DNA from: Metopolophium dirhodum
Taxonomy: Eukaryota; Arthropoda; Insecta; Hemiptera; Aphididae
Assembly: GCF_019925205.1 (NCBI RefSeq)
Contig: NC_083562.1
Coordinates: 3,100,001 to 3,164,000, forward strand
Direction: 5' to 3'
Length of the DNA: 64,000 nucleotides
Shown: positions 53,604-63,036 of the stretch, in pieces
Numbering within the stretch: the first letter of the stretch is position 1
Layout of the letters: each line of letters opens with the position of its first letter
The notes under the pieces: generated by a model
What the model saw: the letters and a program-made list of their open reading frames with translations, nothing else
The model's database searches: none
Told to the model about the DNA's origin: nothing
Translations under genes and position numbers: made by a program

Positions 53604-54327
53604 CGTCATAATAGGAGCATACTACTTGCGTCCGAAATTATTATCAGTTAGTGAGTTGCGTCCCTCAAAAAAAGGTTCAAAAAAGTCATAGTCTATTTGC
53701 GTCCCTGTATACCTTTTTTTATAACCTAATTGCGTCCCAAAAATATCGATATAATCGATATAAAAATTTAAATTAAAAAAAATACATTGATTTTTATTTG
53801 TATTTATAATATAGAAGTATATTAAATAAAAAAAACTCATATGGTATGATAATAACTTTTGTCATGATATTTATGGTAATAATAATATTAACAATATACA
53901 AATTCATGTTTTACATTTTGTCACGATAATGATAATAATATGTAGTAATAATAAATTGTCAATTATTGATATGGAGTATGTGAAGTAGGATCACTTATTA
54001 AATTGTCATGAACATCTAGTTTCATACAACTTTTATTCGTACACTTCCATCGAAAATTATTATTCCTTAAAGTTTTATGATATCCAAACTTATAACTATT
54101 GATTATATAAAAACCATTAATCGCGACCAATTTACAACTACACAATTTTTCCATACATTAAAAAAAATTAATAAATACAGTACAGTTTATGAATTATCGA
54201 TTTTAGTGATTTTAGTAGATAATATCGATAACATATATAGCTGACTTGCGTCCCGCTAACCGGTCAAATTTACTACCTGAAAAATATACCTTTTTTGGGA
54301 CGCAAGTAACATGCTGCCGTCATAATA
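53604..54327 (-). mobile_element. MULE-like element with FLYWCH fragment
   Basis: Element 53614-54317 (704 bp) with inverted ends GGAGCATACTACTTGCGTCC and, as reverse complement, GCAGCATGTTACTTGCGTCC. It is flanked by the 10-bp direct repeat CGTCATAATA (53604-53613 and 54318-54327), within the 8-11-bp range of Mutator-like elements. TTGCGTCC recurs near both ends (53624, 53656, 53697, 53730, 54247 and inverted at 54297), a likely subterminal transposase-binding array. Its interior codes only a FLYWCH-type fragment, so it is non-autonomous. Confidence 0.78.
53963..54154 (-). CDS. FLYWCH-like zinc finger fragment
   Basis: An ATG-started minus-strand frame of 63 residues. It holds a hydrophobic start (KLVAINGFYIINSYKFGYHK), then NNNFRWKCTNKSC, which fits the W-x-C-x-x-x-x-C core of FLYWCH zinc fingers, and a distal VHDN in place of the usual final H-x-H. 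FLYWCH domains commonly precede MULE transposases and are abundant in insect genomes. No transposase follows, and the frame ends inside the element. It may be a complete small protein or a truncated transposase start. Confidence 0.55.
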   Translation of the reverse strand: MEKLCSCKLVAINGFYIINSYKFGYHKTLRNNNFRWKCTNKSCMKLDVHDNLISDPTSHTPYQ

Positions 54328-54571
54328 TATTAATTGTGTTTGAGTTAATACATCTTTATATAAACCAGACCATGGGCATCCGCAGGAAATTGATCAGGGA
54401 GAGGTTAACACAAAAAAATATATTAAAAAAAGTTTATTCCTTGTAAGCTACAAAATGTGTTAGAATTATATGCTATTTATTCGTTATTAAAAAAAACTGA
54501 AGTCTTCATGGTTGTTCTATTGCAAACCTTGTTATTAACTGTTCAATTAATTTCTCTTTTCTTATATCAAG

Positions 54572-55880
54572 TCATTCACGATGGACACTTAACATACATA
54601 GGCCATTTAATCGGTCTTCACCCGTCGTAGACCGAAGCCAAGTTTTAACCCTTCGTAAAGTGCTAAATGACCTTTCAGCTGCACAATTTGTAGCTGGCAA
54701 AGACAGAAAAATTTCTAATGCAAAATTGTAATGCCAGGGAAAAATATTTTGCTATGTTCTAGTAAATCTATTATGCCCATACCTTGGCAGTATTTTTTTG
54801 TCATAAACTATACCAACTTTCACTTTCAGCTAACAGATTTTCAATTTTATAAAAATTATAAATACTAGTTATGCTGTCAGTGTACTATTGTTTTTTCATT
54901 TTTATAAATAATGCTGGATTAGCAACGTCGCCTAAATTGCCAGCCATTGTAGCACAGCCATCATACCCTTATCCACAAAATGTAATTAAATTAAGGCCAC
55001 TATGTTCCATAAATGATAAAATTTTAGTAGCAACTGATTCTGCGTCTAATTTATCTAATGGTAAAAAGCCAAGGAATTCTTCTCGAATCTTTGACTGTTT
55101 GTCTAAAAATCTAATTACAATTGTTAGCTGCTCAACACCAGAAATATCTGCTGATTCGTCAGCAATAATGGAAAACGCATTTGCGGCATTAGCTTCACAT
55201 ACTATTTCTTCTTTTAATATTTTTCGACACAATGTAATTAATTCATTTTGAGTTCTATGGGACAAATATTTAGCATTTCCCACATTAGTTAAAAAATGAT
55301 CTTTCAATATCTCATTGCCAGATTTAATACAAAAATTCAAAAGGTCGTGAAAGACACCAGAATCTGATTTTTCCCTCGTAAGGGAAGGTCGTGAGTTCCA
55401 CAAAACAAGATAGTTGATATAATAGATTTTAATTTTAGCCTATTAGTTTCTATTTTTTTATGCAATCCAGAATTTACTTCTTCAATAACACTAATTTTTT
55501 TACCATTCATAATATCCATAAAATCTTTTGCTCTTGACATTGATTCAGTGTTCCAATTTGAAGACAAATATATTTTAGAAGATGCATGAAAATCCTTATA
55601 CTTAGTAAACGGTTTTATTATAAATCCACCTTGTACGCCTCTATGAATTGATGGCTTGAACAACACACATATTCTACAAAAAGCTCCTTTCACACACTCA
55701 AGAGCTGAATATGTCAACCATGAACCGTTTTCGTGGAACCATTGATGTCTAAATGCTCGAGTTCTTCCTGATTTTAAATCACTTTTAAAGTCATAAGTAG
55801 TATTCGGTAATTTATCATTTATGTTATCTTTATTTTTATCTAGATTATATTTTGTTAAAATGATCTTATCTTATCTAGAT
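54572..55880 (-). pseudogene. ZMYM1/DUF4371-type hAT transposase pseudogene
   Basis: Minus-strand relic of a hAT transposase of the kind annotated as 'zinc finger MYM-type protein 1-like'. From about 55880 it runs through KSGRTRAFRHQWFHE and CVKGAFCRICVLF (TTF-type region) to FCGTHDLPLRG. A frameshift near 55380-55390 moves the reading to REKSDSGVFHDLLNFC, then ELITLCRKILKEEIV and FSIIADESADISGVEQLTIV (catalytic D region). At about 54969 the expected Gln after FCG is a TAA stop, followed by GYDGCATMAGNLGD. The middle of the protein is deleted, and the end, IFLSLPATNCAAERSFSTLR through LNGLCMLSVHRE (54572-54720), is an intact hAT dimerisation domain with its natural stop. It cannot make a working protein. 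Confidence 0.88.
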
Positions 55881-56189
55881 AATTTTTTAGTTATCTATTC
55901 CCAACACTGTTCCTTACTAACACTTATTAGTTATTACTAATATTTATGATTTTCGTTTGAATGAATTTCTTTCAATAGAATTATAATATTCTTAATATTT
56001 TCATAAAATTCCTTACTAGTTAAATCAAAATTAATTTTACACACTGTTATACCTCGTTCAGTATGTTCATTCATCCTTTCCCTAACTCAATAAGATAATC
56101 ATATCATGATCCAGTATACGACATTATGTTATGTGTTATTATTAATTAATATAGTATTAAAGTTATTTTCCCTCAGCTTCTATTAATCG

Positions 56190-56258
56190 GGACAAACTTA
56201 ATGACCTGCCGGGACACCAGGACACGCCGTTAAAACCGGGACGAATAGCAACCCTATC
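56190..56258. mobile_element. Isolated hAT-like terminus
   Basis: The reverse complement begins AGGGTTGCTATTCGTCCCGG and continues with GTTTTAACGG and CGTGTCC-type sequence, like the ends of hAT elements that start CAGGGTTGC. It lies about 310 bp upstream (transcriptional sense) of the hAT pseudogene and could be its 5' end, but no matching 3' terminus was found near 54.3-54.6 kb. Confidence 0.4.
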
Positions 56259-56850
56259 CATTAGCCATTAAGTTATTTACCTAATATTACATAAAAATTA
56301 AGTAACAATGATATTATTCCCTAATAAATTAAAGTACATTTAACGTACTTATAAATAATATTCGCATTGTAATATTTTTATACTAATTTAATCAACGAAC
56401 ATTTACACTTATCTATGATGTCTGCTTAGATATTTTTTTTTTAAAATAGATATAACTTAAATCTAAAGTATTTAGTTATAACCTTTTATTAAGATTTTTT
56501 TCTAAATCATGTCACAATGTGATATGATTCTGATTACGCTAAAACCGGTATCATTTTAAGAACATTCGTCGGTTTTTATTCATAAAAAATTATTATTGTT
56601 AAGATATGATAATATAGGTACTTGTAACTGCTGTTTGTATTTAATTGCTACTTACCATAGCTGGCCACAATATAAACTAGGTAAACTACAAGACTATTAT
56701 TTATATATTTTAGGACTGTTATAGAAATAATTTGAAATCCGTCATTACATGTTTATCACTCATTCGGGACAGTCGTAGACATATTATTTCGTAAGAAAAA
56801 CGGTTTGTGATTTCTGTTTGCCTTTTAAACTTCGTATAAACACGACTGAG

Positions 56851-57453
56851 ATGGAAGCCAACGTGGAATCTTCAAGATGCACACTGTCGCTTAATTACGC
56901 CGATGAGGGTCACTGCTTGATTGACGCTTTGGACTTGGCCGGTTACCGCAAGAACACTACTGACAAGTTTCCGTTACGGCGCGGTATTGCAGAGGGTTTT
57001 CGGTCGACGCCACAACTGACAACTGATGACTCACCCGTGACCAACCCGGTAGTAAAGATCGACTCACCACCAGAGCCACCTGTTCATACAACTGCGGAGA
57101 CACAGGACCAAACGGAAACGCTAAAATACCCGCAGCAACGTTATGGCCTTTCCTTGATACACGCTTTAGACTTGGCTGTGGATCGCAGGATCGTCACAAC
57201 GGTCGGGCTACAGTTACGGCCGCTGCGAGAACATGCAGTCTTTTTCCGATCTTCTGCAGAGCTCAGCATTCGCTCGCCCGTATACGGACCAGTGAAGTCT
57301 GTTTTACCGGTGGCAGCTGAAATTCAGCCAAATCCCGCAGGGCCTGACCGTCGCAGGTCATTATGGAAGAGGTCGAAAAGATTCATGTGGAAATCCTTGG
57401 TCAACACTACACGCATAATATGCTTCTGTCGGAGTTTTGTTGACCTGGATTGA
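56851..57453 (+). CDS. Uncharacterised 200-aa protein with internal duplication
   Basis: Intronless frame from the first ATG (56851; the frame is open slightly upstream but has no earlier ATG) to a TGA at 57451. Base composition is clearly richer in G+C than the surroundings, as for the other two genes here. Residues 16-70 and 93-150 are a diverged duplication: CLIDALDLA (22-30) pairs with SLIHALDLA (101-109), each followed by Lys/Arg, a T-T pair, an L-R-R or L-R-P-L-R motif and FRS...L. A proline/threonine-rich linker lies between. The C-terminus is basic (RRRSLWKRSKRF) and then hydrophobic with two cysteines. No signal peptide. No family recognised. It could be a lineage-specific gene or an ORF from an unknown repeat. 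Lack of introns and unsure ends keep confidence moderate. Confidence 0.5.
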   Translation: MEANVESSRCTLSLNYADEGHCLIDALDLAGYRKNTTDKFPLRRGIAEGFRSTPQLTTDDSPVTNPVVKIDSPPEPPVHTTAETQDQTETLKYPQQRYGLSLIHALDLAVDRRIVTTVGLQLRPLREHAVFFRSSAELSIRSPVYGPVKSVLPVAAEIQPNPAGPDRRRSLWKRSKRFMWKSLVNTTRIICFCRSFVDLD

Positions 57454-58056
57454 TTCCACAAAATTCTACCTCATCCCCTGCCACCATGATCCCGCCTATG
57501 TTACCTGCAGTTACCACCGTTCACCACCGGTCAACCGGTTTTTGGCTTAGGTACGTTTGTACCAGGCTCCCGTCCAAATGTCCTGAACTCGCGACGCCCG
57601 TTGTGATTGTCGGACACTTGGTCCGTTTTTGTTCAAGTTAATGTACGAGTTCGTCCTCATTTGTTTGCGGCCGTTAGTGCACGTACGCCGTCATTTGTCC
57701 GGCGTCGTACAGTCTTATGCCAACGTCAACCACTCGCCTCAAGCCATACATATTTTATATCATTATTGTTTTGTGTGTGTTAATTTTTTGATTCCACCTG
57801 TACCATTTATTTCTCATTACTATATTATTATATTATGTCATGTTTGTACCTTATTTAAATTGTACTGATTATATCTATATATATACTGTGGTAACCTACT
57901 CCCGTTGGCTGTCCTCAACAGTTCGCAAATCGCAAGTCGTTGACGCTAACCGCAAATTATTTAAAAGTAGTAGTGGTTTGTCGTCAACAAATGCGCGTTG
58001 AAATCAAAGTGTACACCTATACTTCTTTGGAGCCGGTAGCGAAATGTCTGCAGAAT
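57454..58056. other. Downstream flank of the 200-aa ORF
   Basis: The first ~270 bp remain relatively G+C-rich and could be 3' UTR or an eroded continuation of a longer gene; frames here have no recognisable domain. No clear polyadenylation signal was found before the microsatellite. Confidence 0.4.
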
Positions 58057-58082
58057 ACACACACACACACACACACACACAC
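58057..58082. repeat. AC microsatellite
   Basis: An uninterrupted AC dinucleotide tract of about 26 bp. Confidence 0.92.
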
Positions 58083-58111
58083 GCTGTGCGTACACATCGA
58101 TGTGTCATAAT

Positions 58112-58756
58112 TAGGGCTAGGGTTTATATGCAATAAAAAATGATGAAATATACATTTGTTTTATTAAAAATATGCAAAAATATGCTAAATTATACCACAT
58201 AAATATTATTAAATAAACACATTTTCTATATTTTTTTTTTCAAATTACTTTAAATAAATATGTTAAAATACGACAGCAAAATATGATAAAATGAACACTT
58301 AATACAAGAACATTAAAAAAAAATTCTAAAATCTTTAAGCTTATGACATTAAATATTAAATTATATAGGTAATTACATTAAATATTAGTTTATATTATTA
58401 GATGCTACTACCTATGATAATATGTCGTTTCGAATTTTAAAATGTAAATGACCGGCGATTTGAACGTAGAATAGATTTATATTGACTAAAACACCTTTCC
58501 ACATCACACGATGTAATAAACACCATTTAAAATTAACAGTAAATTATAAAAATTTAAAAATTTAAGTTAAATAAATCAAAATCTCAAAAATCTATAAATA
58601 TGCAATTATATACATTATGTTCAAAATATGCAAAAATATGCAAAAAATAAATAGTTCTATTTAAACGAGAATAAACCAATTAGTGGACAAATCTGACAAC
58701 CAATCAATTTGGATTTAAGGAAAAAAATATGCAAATACATATAAATCCTAGCCCTA
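58112..58756 (-). mobile_element. Internally deleted hAT element
   Basis: A 645-bp element with inverted ends TAGGGCTAGGGTTTATATG and TAGGGCTAGGATTTATATG. The 8-bp flanks GTCATAAT and GTTATATT match at six positions, consistent with an old hAT target duplication. AAATATGCAAAAATATGC words are repeated inside. The minus strand at about 58433-58532 reads ITSCDVERCFSQYKSIL and then RSNRRSFTF before a stop, which is the hAT dimerisation motif in the 'D-V-E-R-x-F-S-x-x-K' form. Only this piece of the transposase remains. Confidence 0.75.
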
Positions 58757-60165
58757 GTTATATTATAAAATATGATATAATATAATTGAAATTGTGTACA
58801 GTGTAGCGTACCAAGTATGAATTTATCGTAATTGGTCATAGTTTTCGCGGAAGAAATGTGTTTATGTGTTTAAGGTTATAGAGTAATAGCTTATCTACTT
58901 ATTGCATATTAGCTTCAAGCTTACCTATATAACGACCCTATTATATATAAATATATAATATAAATATATTATTTTATTACCTTTACCTGTCCCGTATTCG
59001 TATCACCAATATTAATTGTATTGCCCTTTCGAAGAGTGGTTGAATACTATTTTAATATAATCATTTTATTTCCAATTCTCATTTGTCAATTTACTGTGCG
59101 TCTGTGACACTCTCTGTGCAGACTGCAAAGTAGGTGGGTACTATTACAGACTGTCACAGCCGTTATTTTTATTTTTGTGTACGTATACGGTATACGTAAA
59201 TACGTTAGATTTTATTGTATACAATTATCAAAATGTTCAGTATATTCAGATTAAAAAAATCAAGTACCTAGTGCTAAGAACAAAGATGACCTAAAAAAAA
59301 TATGGTTTATTTAAATTTTGGTTATAGCGGACTTTTTGTAACAACTAACTCCCACTCAATGACAAAGGTTCGTTAATGTTCGGTACGTTCGGCAACACTT
59401 AACGCTATATTTTATACTCGTATATTATACAGCCTATTGTATCGATGCACAAAGTGGGGGAAATTATCAGCATTATCAGTTATCAACATTCCGCTTAATG
59501 AGGCTGCGCTTGTTTAAGGTTATGACATTATAGCGTATTAAACTAGTTTAAAATAACTTTTGACCATATAAACTAACTAGTTTATTATAAACCAACTAGT
59601 TTATATGGTCCAAGAAAGTCCATAAAAATAAACCCGAGTGCCATATAAATAATACTTCCTAACCTCAAAATACGTCTAACCAGTATGGCTTTTGCGGCAA
59701 CTTGGAACTCCATCAAAATCAGTGTGACCACATTCGCCAACACTTAGATATTAGATATTTTTTATTAAAATTGGTATTCCTAACGCTAATTTTTCGATAG
59801 TTAACTTCTATAAGTTAGTGGCGGTGCGGTCGCCCGACCAATGAGAACCGCTTGAGTTGTTTGTACATTGTACCAATTTTGATTTTGATTTTAATGTCGT
59901 TATTCGTGCGCCATCTTAGATTCATAACGCTTTACTGGTTTGCCTAAATCGAGTTTGCGATCACGTCTATTATCAAAAATATTTTTATCGTTGAACATTA
60001 TTTTTCCTCGTGAGTTTATAATTGTTATAGTGAACTCAGGCGGTTCATTGTTTTATCGGTACTTATTCTTAAACGTCTTGAGTGATCATTTCGAGTTTTC
60101 GTTAACTTACGCGTGGAAAGCAATCTACTGTACGTTTGGAGTGGACGTCATCGGACAACGAGAAA
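58757..60165. other. Upstream region of the ankyrin-like gene
   Basis: A+T-rich until about 59800, with no gene before 60166. No TATA box could be assigned with confidence. The last ~350 bp would hold the promoter and leader; an in-frame stop lies at 60100-60102 and no ATG intervenes before 60166. Confidence 0.45.
59562..59610. repeat. 49-bp imperfect palindrome
   Basis: GACCATATAAACTA at 59562 pairs with TAGTTTATATGGTC ending at 59610. The inner part, ACTAGTTTAT / ATAAACCAACTAGT, also pairs. It lies about 0.55 kb upstream of the ankyrin-like gene and may be a MITE core or a hairpin. Confidence 0.75.
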
Positions 60166-63036
60166 ATGTACAAACTACCTAGCCTAGTGAAAACGGCGTA
60201 CTACGCGTGCAACGACTTCGAACGTAACAGGTTTGACTTGCTGCACACGCCGGATATCGATATGCGAAATTGTTGCCAGTCGCTGTTAGAATTATTCAAA
60301 GTCGACAAAGACCAAGACGGGCGCAACGATAGGCAGACAATGTTCAGGCGGTCTCAGTTCGCCATCAATGACGATATGTTTAAACACATATGCGAGAAGG
60401 CAGCGTTCAACGGGCACATCGATTGCCTGAAACTAGCACACGAGATTGGCGTCCATTGGGACACCGTGCCTGGATTGGCCAATTTCAGAGGCAAGGCGTG
60501 TGATCTGGCTGCGAAATCAGGCAATCTGGAATGTCTAAGGTACGCTTTTGAGAACGGGTGTCCATTTGATGAGGATACATGCAGCAACGCCGCGTTGAAC
60601 GGTCATCTGGAGTGCCTGACTTTCACACGGGAAAACCATTGCCCTTGGGACGAGGATACGTGCAGCAGCGCCGCATTGAACGGTCATCTGGAGTGCCTCA
60701 CTTACGCACGGGAAAACGGATGTCCCTGGGACGAGAATACGTGCTGCAACGCAGCGACAAACGGTCACCTGGAGTGCCTGACTTACGCACGGGAAACCCA
60801 TTGTCCTTGGGACGAGGATACGTGCAGCAGCGCCGCGTTGAACGGTCATCTGGAGTGCCTCACTTACGCACGGAAAAACGGATGTCCCTGGGACGAGAGT
60901 ACGTGCAGCAACGCAGCAACGAACGGTCACCTGCAGTGCCTAGCTTACGCCTTTGAGAACAGGTGTCCCTGGGACGAGGATACGTGCAGCAGCGCCGCGT
61001 TGAAAGGTCACCTGCAGTGCCTAGCTTACGCCTTTGAGAACGGGTGTCCCTGGGACGAGGATACGTGCAGCAGAGCCGCGTTGAACGGTCACCTGCAGTG
61101 CCTAGCTTACGCTTTTGAGAACAGGTGTCCCTGGGATGAGGTTACGTGCAGCAGCGCCACGTTGAACGGTCATCTGAAGTGCCTAGCTTACGCTTTTGAG
61201 AACGGGTGTCCCTGGGATGAGGTTTCGTGCAGCAGCGCCACGTTGAACGGTCATCTGAAGTGCCTAGCTTACGCTTTTGAGAACGGGTGTCCCTGGGACG
61301 AGGTTACGTGCGGCACTGCAGCGATGAACGGTCACCTGGACTGTCTGGTATACGCACGGGAAAACAGGTGCCCTTGGGACCAGCATACGTGCAGCGTCGC
61401 TGCGTTAAATGGTCACCTGCAATGCATAGCTTACGCCTTTGAGAATGGGTGTCCCTGGGACGAGGATACGTGCAGCAGCGCCGCGTTAAACGGTCACCTG
61501 GAGTGCCTGACTTACGCATGGGAAAACCATTGCCCTTGGGACGAGGATACGTGCAGCAGTGCCGCGTTGAACTGTCATCTGGAGTGCCTCACTTATGCAC
61601 GGGAAAACGGATGTCCCTGGGACGAGAATACGTGCAGCAGCGCTGCGTTGAAAGGTCACCTGCAGTGCCTAGCTTACGCCTTTGAGAACGGGTGTCCCTG
61701 GGACGAGAATACGTGCAGCAACGCAGCGACGAACGGTCACCTGCAGTGCCTAGCTTATGCCATTGAGAACGGGTGTCCCTGGGACGAGGATACGTGCAGC
61801 AGAGCCGCGTTGAACGGTCACCTGCAATGCCTTGCTTACGCCTTTGAGAACGGGTGTCCCTGGGACGAGGATACGTGCAGTAACGCAGCGATGAACGGTC
61901 ACTTGGAGTGCCTGACTTACGCACGAGAAAACCATTGCCCTTGGGACGAGGATACATGCAGCAGCGCTGCGTTGAACGGTCATCTGGAGTGCCTCACTTA
62001 CGCACGGGAAAATGGATGTCCCTGGGACGAGAATACGTGCAGCAACGCAGCGACGAACGGTCACCTAGAGTGCCTGACTTATGCACGAGAAAACAATTGC
62101 CCTTGGGACGAGGATACGTGCAGCAGCGCCGCGTTCAACGGTCATCTGGAGTGCCTGACTTACGCACGGGAAAACCATTGCCCTTGGGACGAGGATACGT
62201 GCAGCAGTTCCGCGTTGAACGGTCATCTGGAGTGCCTCACTTACGCACGGGAAAATGGATGTCCCTGGGACGAGAATACGTGCAGCAACGCAGCGACGAA
62301 CGGTCACCTAGAGTGCCTGACTTATGCACGAGAAAACCATTGCCCTTGGGACGAGGATACGTGCAGCAGCGCCGCGTTGAACGGTCATCTGGAGTGCCTC
62401 ACTTACGCACGGGAAAACGGATGTCCCTGGGACGAGAGTACGTGCAGCAACGCATCAACGAACGGTCACCTGGAGTGCCTGACTTACGCATGGGAAAACC
62501 ATTGCCCTTGGGACGATGATACGTGCAGCAGTGCCGCGTTGAACGGTCATCTGGAGTGCCTCACTTACGCACGGGAAAACGGATGTCCCTGGGACGAGAA
62601 TACGTGCAGCAACGCAGCAACGAACGGTCACCTGGAGTGCCTGACTTACGCACGGGAAAACCATTGCGCTTGGGACGATGTTACGTGCAGCAGCGCCGCG
62701 TTGAACGGTCACCTTCAGTGCCTAGCTTACGCCTTTGAGAACGGGTGTTCCTGGGACGAGGATACGTGCAGCAGAGCCGCGTTGAACGGTCACCTTCAGT
62801 GCCTAGCTTACGCTTTTGAGAACGGGTGTCCCTGGGACGAGGATACGTGCAGCAGCGCCGCGTTGAACGGTCATCTGAAGTGCCTAGCATACGCCTTTGA
62901 GAACGGGTGTCCCTGGGACGAGGTTACGTGCAGCAGCGCCGCGGAGAACGGTCACCTGGAGTGCCTGGTGTACGCACGGGAAAACGGGTGCCTGTGGAAC
63001 TCGCTAACGTGCAACTTCGCAGCGTACGGTGAATAG
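60166..63036 (+). CDS. Cysteine-rich 27-residue ankyrin-like repeat protein
   Basis: Single-exon gene for a 956-aa protein starting at the first ATG in frame. Residues 1-70 are unique, with no signal peptide. Residues about 71-131 hold two degenerate repeats (AAFNGHIDCLKLAHE, AAKSGNLECLRYAFENG). From residue 132 (60559) thirty repeats of exactly 27 residues follow without gaps, then a partial one ending at the stop. The consensus is CPWDEDTCSSAALNGHLECL followed by TYARENG. The A-A-x-x-G-H-L-x-C-L-x-Y-A core is the ankyrin helix pair; the usual 33-residue ankyrin length is cut by six residues at the hairpin, which here is CPWDExTC. Cysteines recur at repeat positions 1, 8 and 19. Ankyrin solenoids bind proteins, so an intracellular binding or adaptor role is inferred, not shown. 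No other domain, membrane segment or degradation tag is visible. G+C is far above the flanks. An AATAAA signal sits at 63165. DNA blocks are nearly identical between repeats, a sign of recent exchange. Confidence 0.88.
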   Translation: MYKLPSLVKTAYYACNDFERNRFDLLHTPDIDMRNCCQSLLELFKVDKDQDGRNDRQTMFRRSQFAINDDMFKHICEKAAFNGHIDCLKLAHEIGVHWDTVPGLANFRGKACDLAAKSGNLECLRYAFENGCPFDEDTCSNAALNGHLECLTFTRENHCPWDEDTCSSAALNGHLECLTYARENGCPWDENTCCNAATNGHLECLTYARETHCPWDEDTCSSAALNGHLECLTYARKNGCPWDESTCSNAATNGHLQCLAYAFENRCPWDEDTCSSAALKGHLQCLAYAFENGCPWDEDTCSRAALNGHLQCLAYAFENRCPWDEVTCSSATLNGHLKCLAYAFENGCPWDEVSCSSATLNGHLKCLAYAFENGCPWDEVTCGTAAMNGHLDCLVYARENRCPWDQHTCSVAALNGHLQCIAYAFENGCPWDEDTCSSAALNGHLECLTYAWENHCPWDEDTCSSAALNCHLECLTYARENGCPWDENTCSSAALKGHLQCLAYAFENGCPWDENTCSNAATNGHLQCLAYAIENGCPWDEDTCSRAALNGHLQCLAYAFENGCPWDEDTCSNAAMNGHLECLTYARENHCPWDEDTCSSAALNGHLECLTYARENGCPWDENTCSNAATNGHLECLTYARENNCPWDEDTCSSAAFNGHLECLTYARENHCPWDEDTCSSSALNGHLECLTYARENGCPWDENTCSNAATNGHLECLTYARENHCPWDEDTCSSAALNGHLECLTYARENGCPWDESTCSNASTNGHLECLTYAWENHCPWDDDTCSSAALNGHLECLTYARENGCPWDENTCSNAATNGHLECLTYARENHCAWDDVTCSSAALNGHLQCLAYAFENGCSWDEDTCSRAALNGHLQCLAYAFENGCPWDEDTCSSAALNGHLKCLAYAFENGCPWDEVTCSSAAENGHLECLVYARENGCLWNSLTCNFAAYGE
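60559..63033 (+). repeat. 81-bp coding tandem repeat array
   Basis: Thirty 81-bp units (60559-62988) plus a 45-bp partial. Two alternating unit types occur in the 3' half: one with ENTCSNAATNG ending RENH or RENN and one with EDTCSSAALNG ending RENG. In the middle a third type (LQCLAYAFENG) predominates. The segment near 61974-62093 reappears at 62217-62336, 243 bp or three units away, with the same rare variants (AATGG, CCTAGAG, TTATGCACGAG). This shows recent duplication or conversion. Confidence 0.92.

Larger units (their letters stand above)
53080..54375 (-). pseudogene. Transposon integrase relic, interrupted by a MULE-like insertion
   Basis: On the minus strand a series of short open segments carries integrase-like motifs in order: VTKLNLLTSSQSVDITGV (53520-53590), HRPVRKIFSRRSMIG (about 53395-53440), SSKYVWVNSLKNKT (about 53245-53285) and NPKLLQTDNDTEFNN (about 53150-53200). 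The last resembles the rve-family 'P-x-x-L-Q-T-D-N-G-x-E-F' motif with Gly changed to Asp. I recall similar strings in aphid Polinton- or retroelement-type integrases. Stops and frameshifts are frequent. The frame upstream of 53590 continues across 54328-54365 once the 53614-54317 insertion and one copy of its target repeat are disregarded. Confidence 0.5.

Noticed and set aside
60136..60165. A ten-codon upstream extension of the ankyrin-like protein
   Set aside because: It would begin at a TTG codon. The first ATG in frame is at 60166, and an upstream stop lies at 60100-60102.
60535..62890. Several long open frames on the minus strand and in other plus frames of the ankyrin-like gene (up to 203 codons)
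   Set aside because: The 81-bp unit is a multiple of three, so a frame open in one unit stays open through the array. These translate to periodic Arg/Ser-rich strings with no family resemblance.
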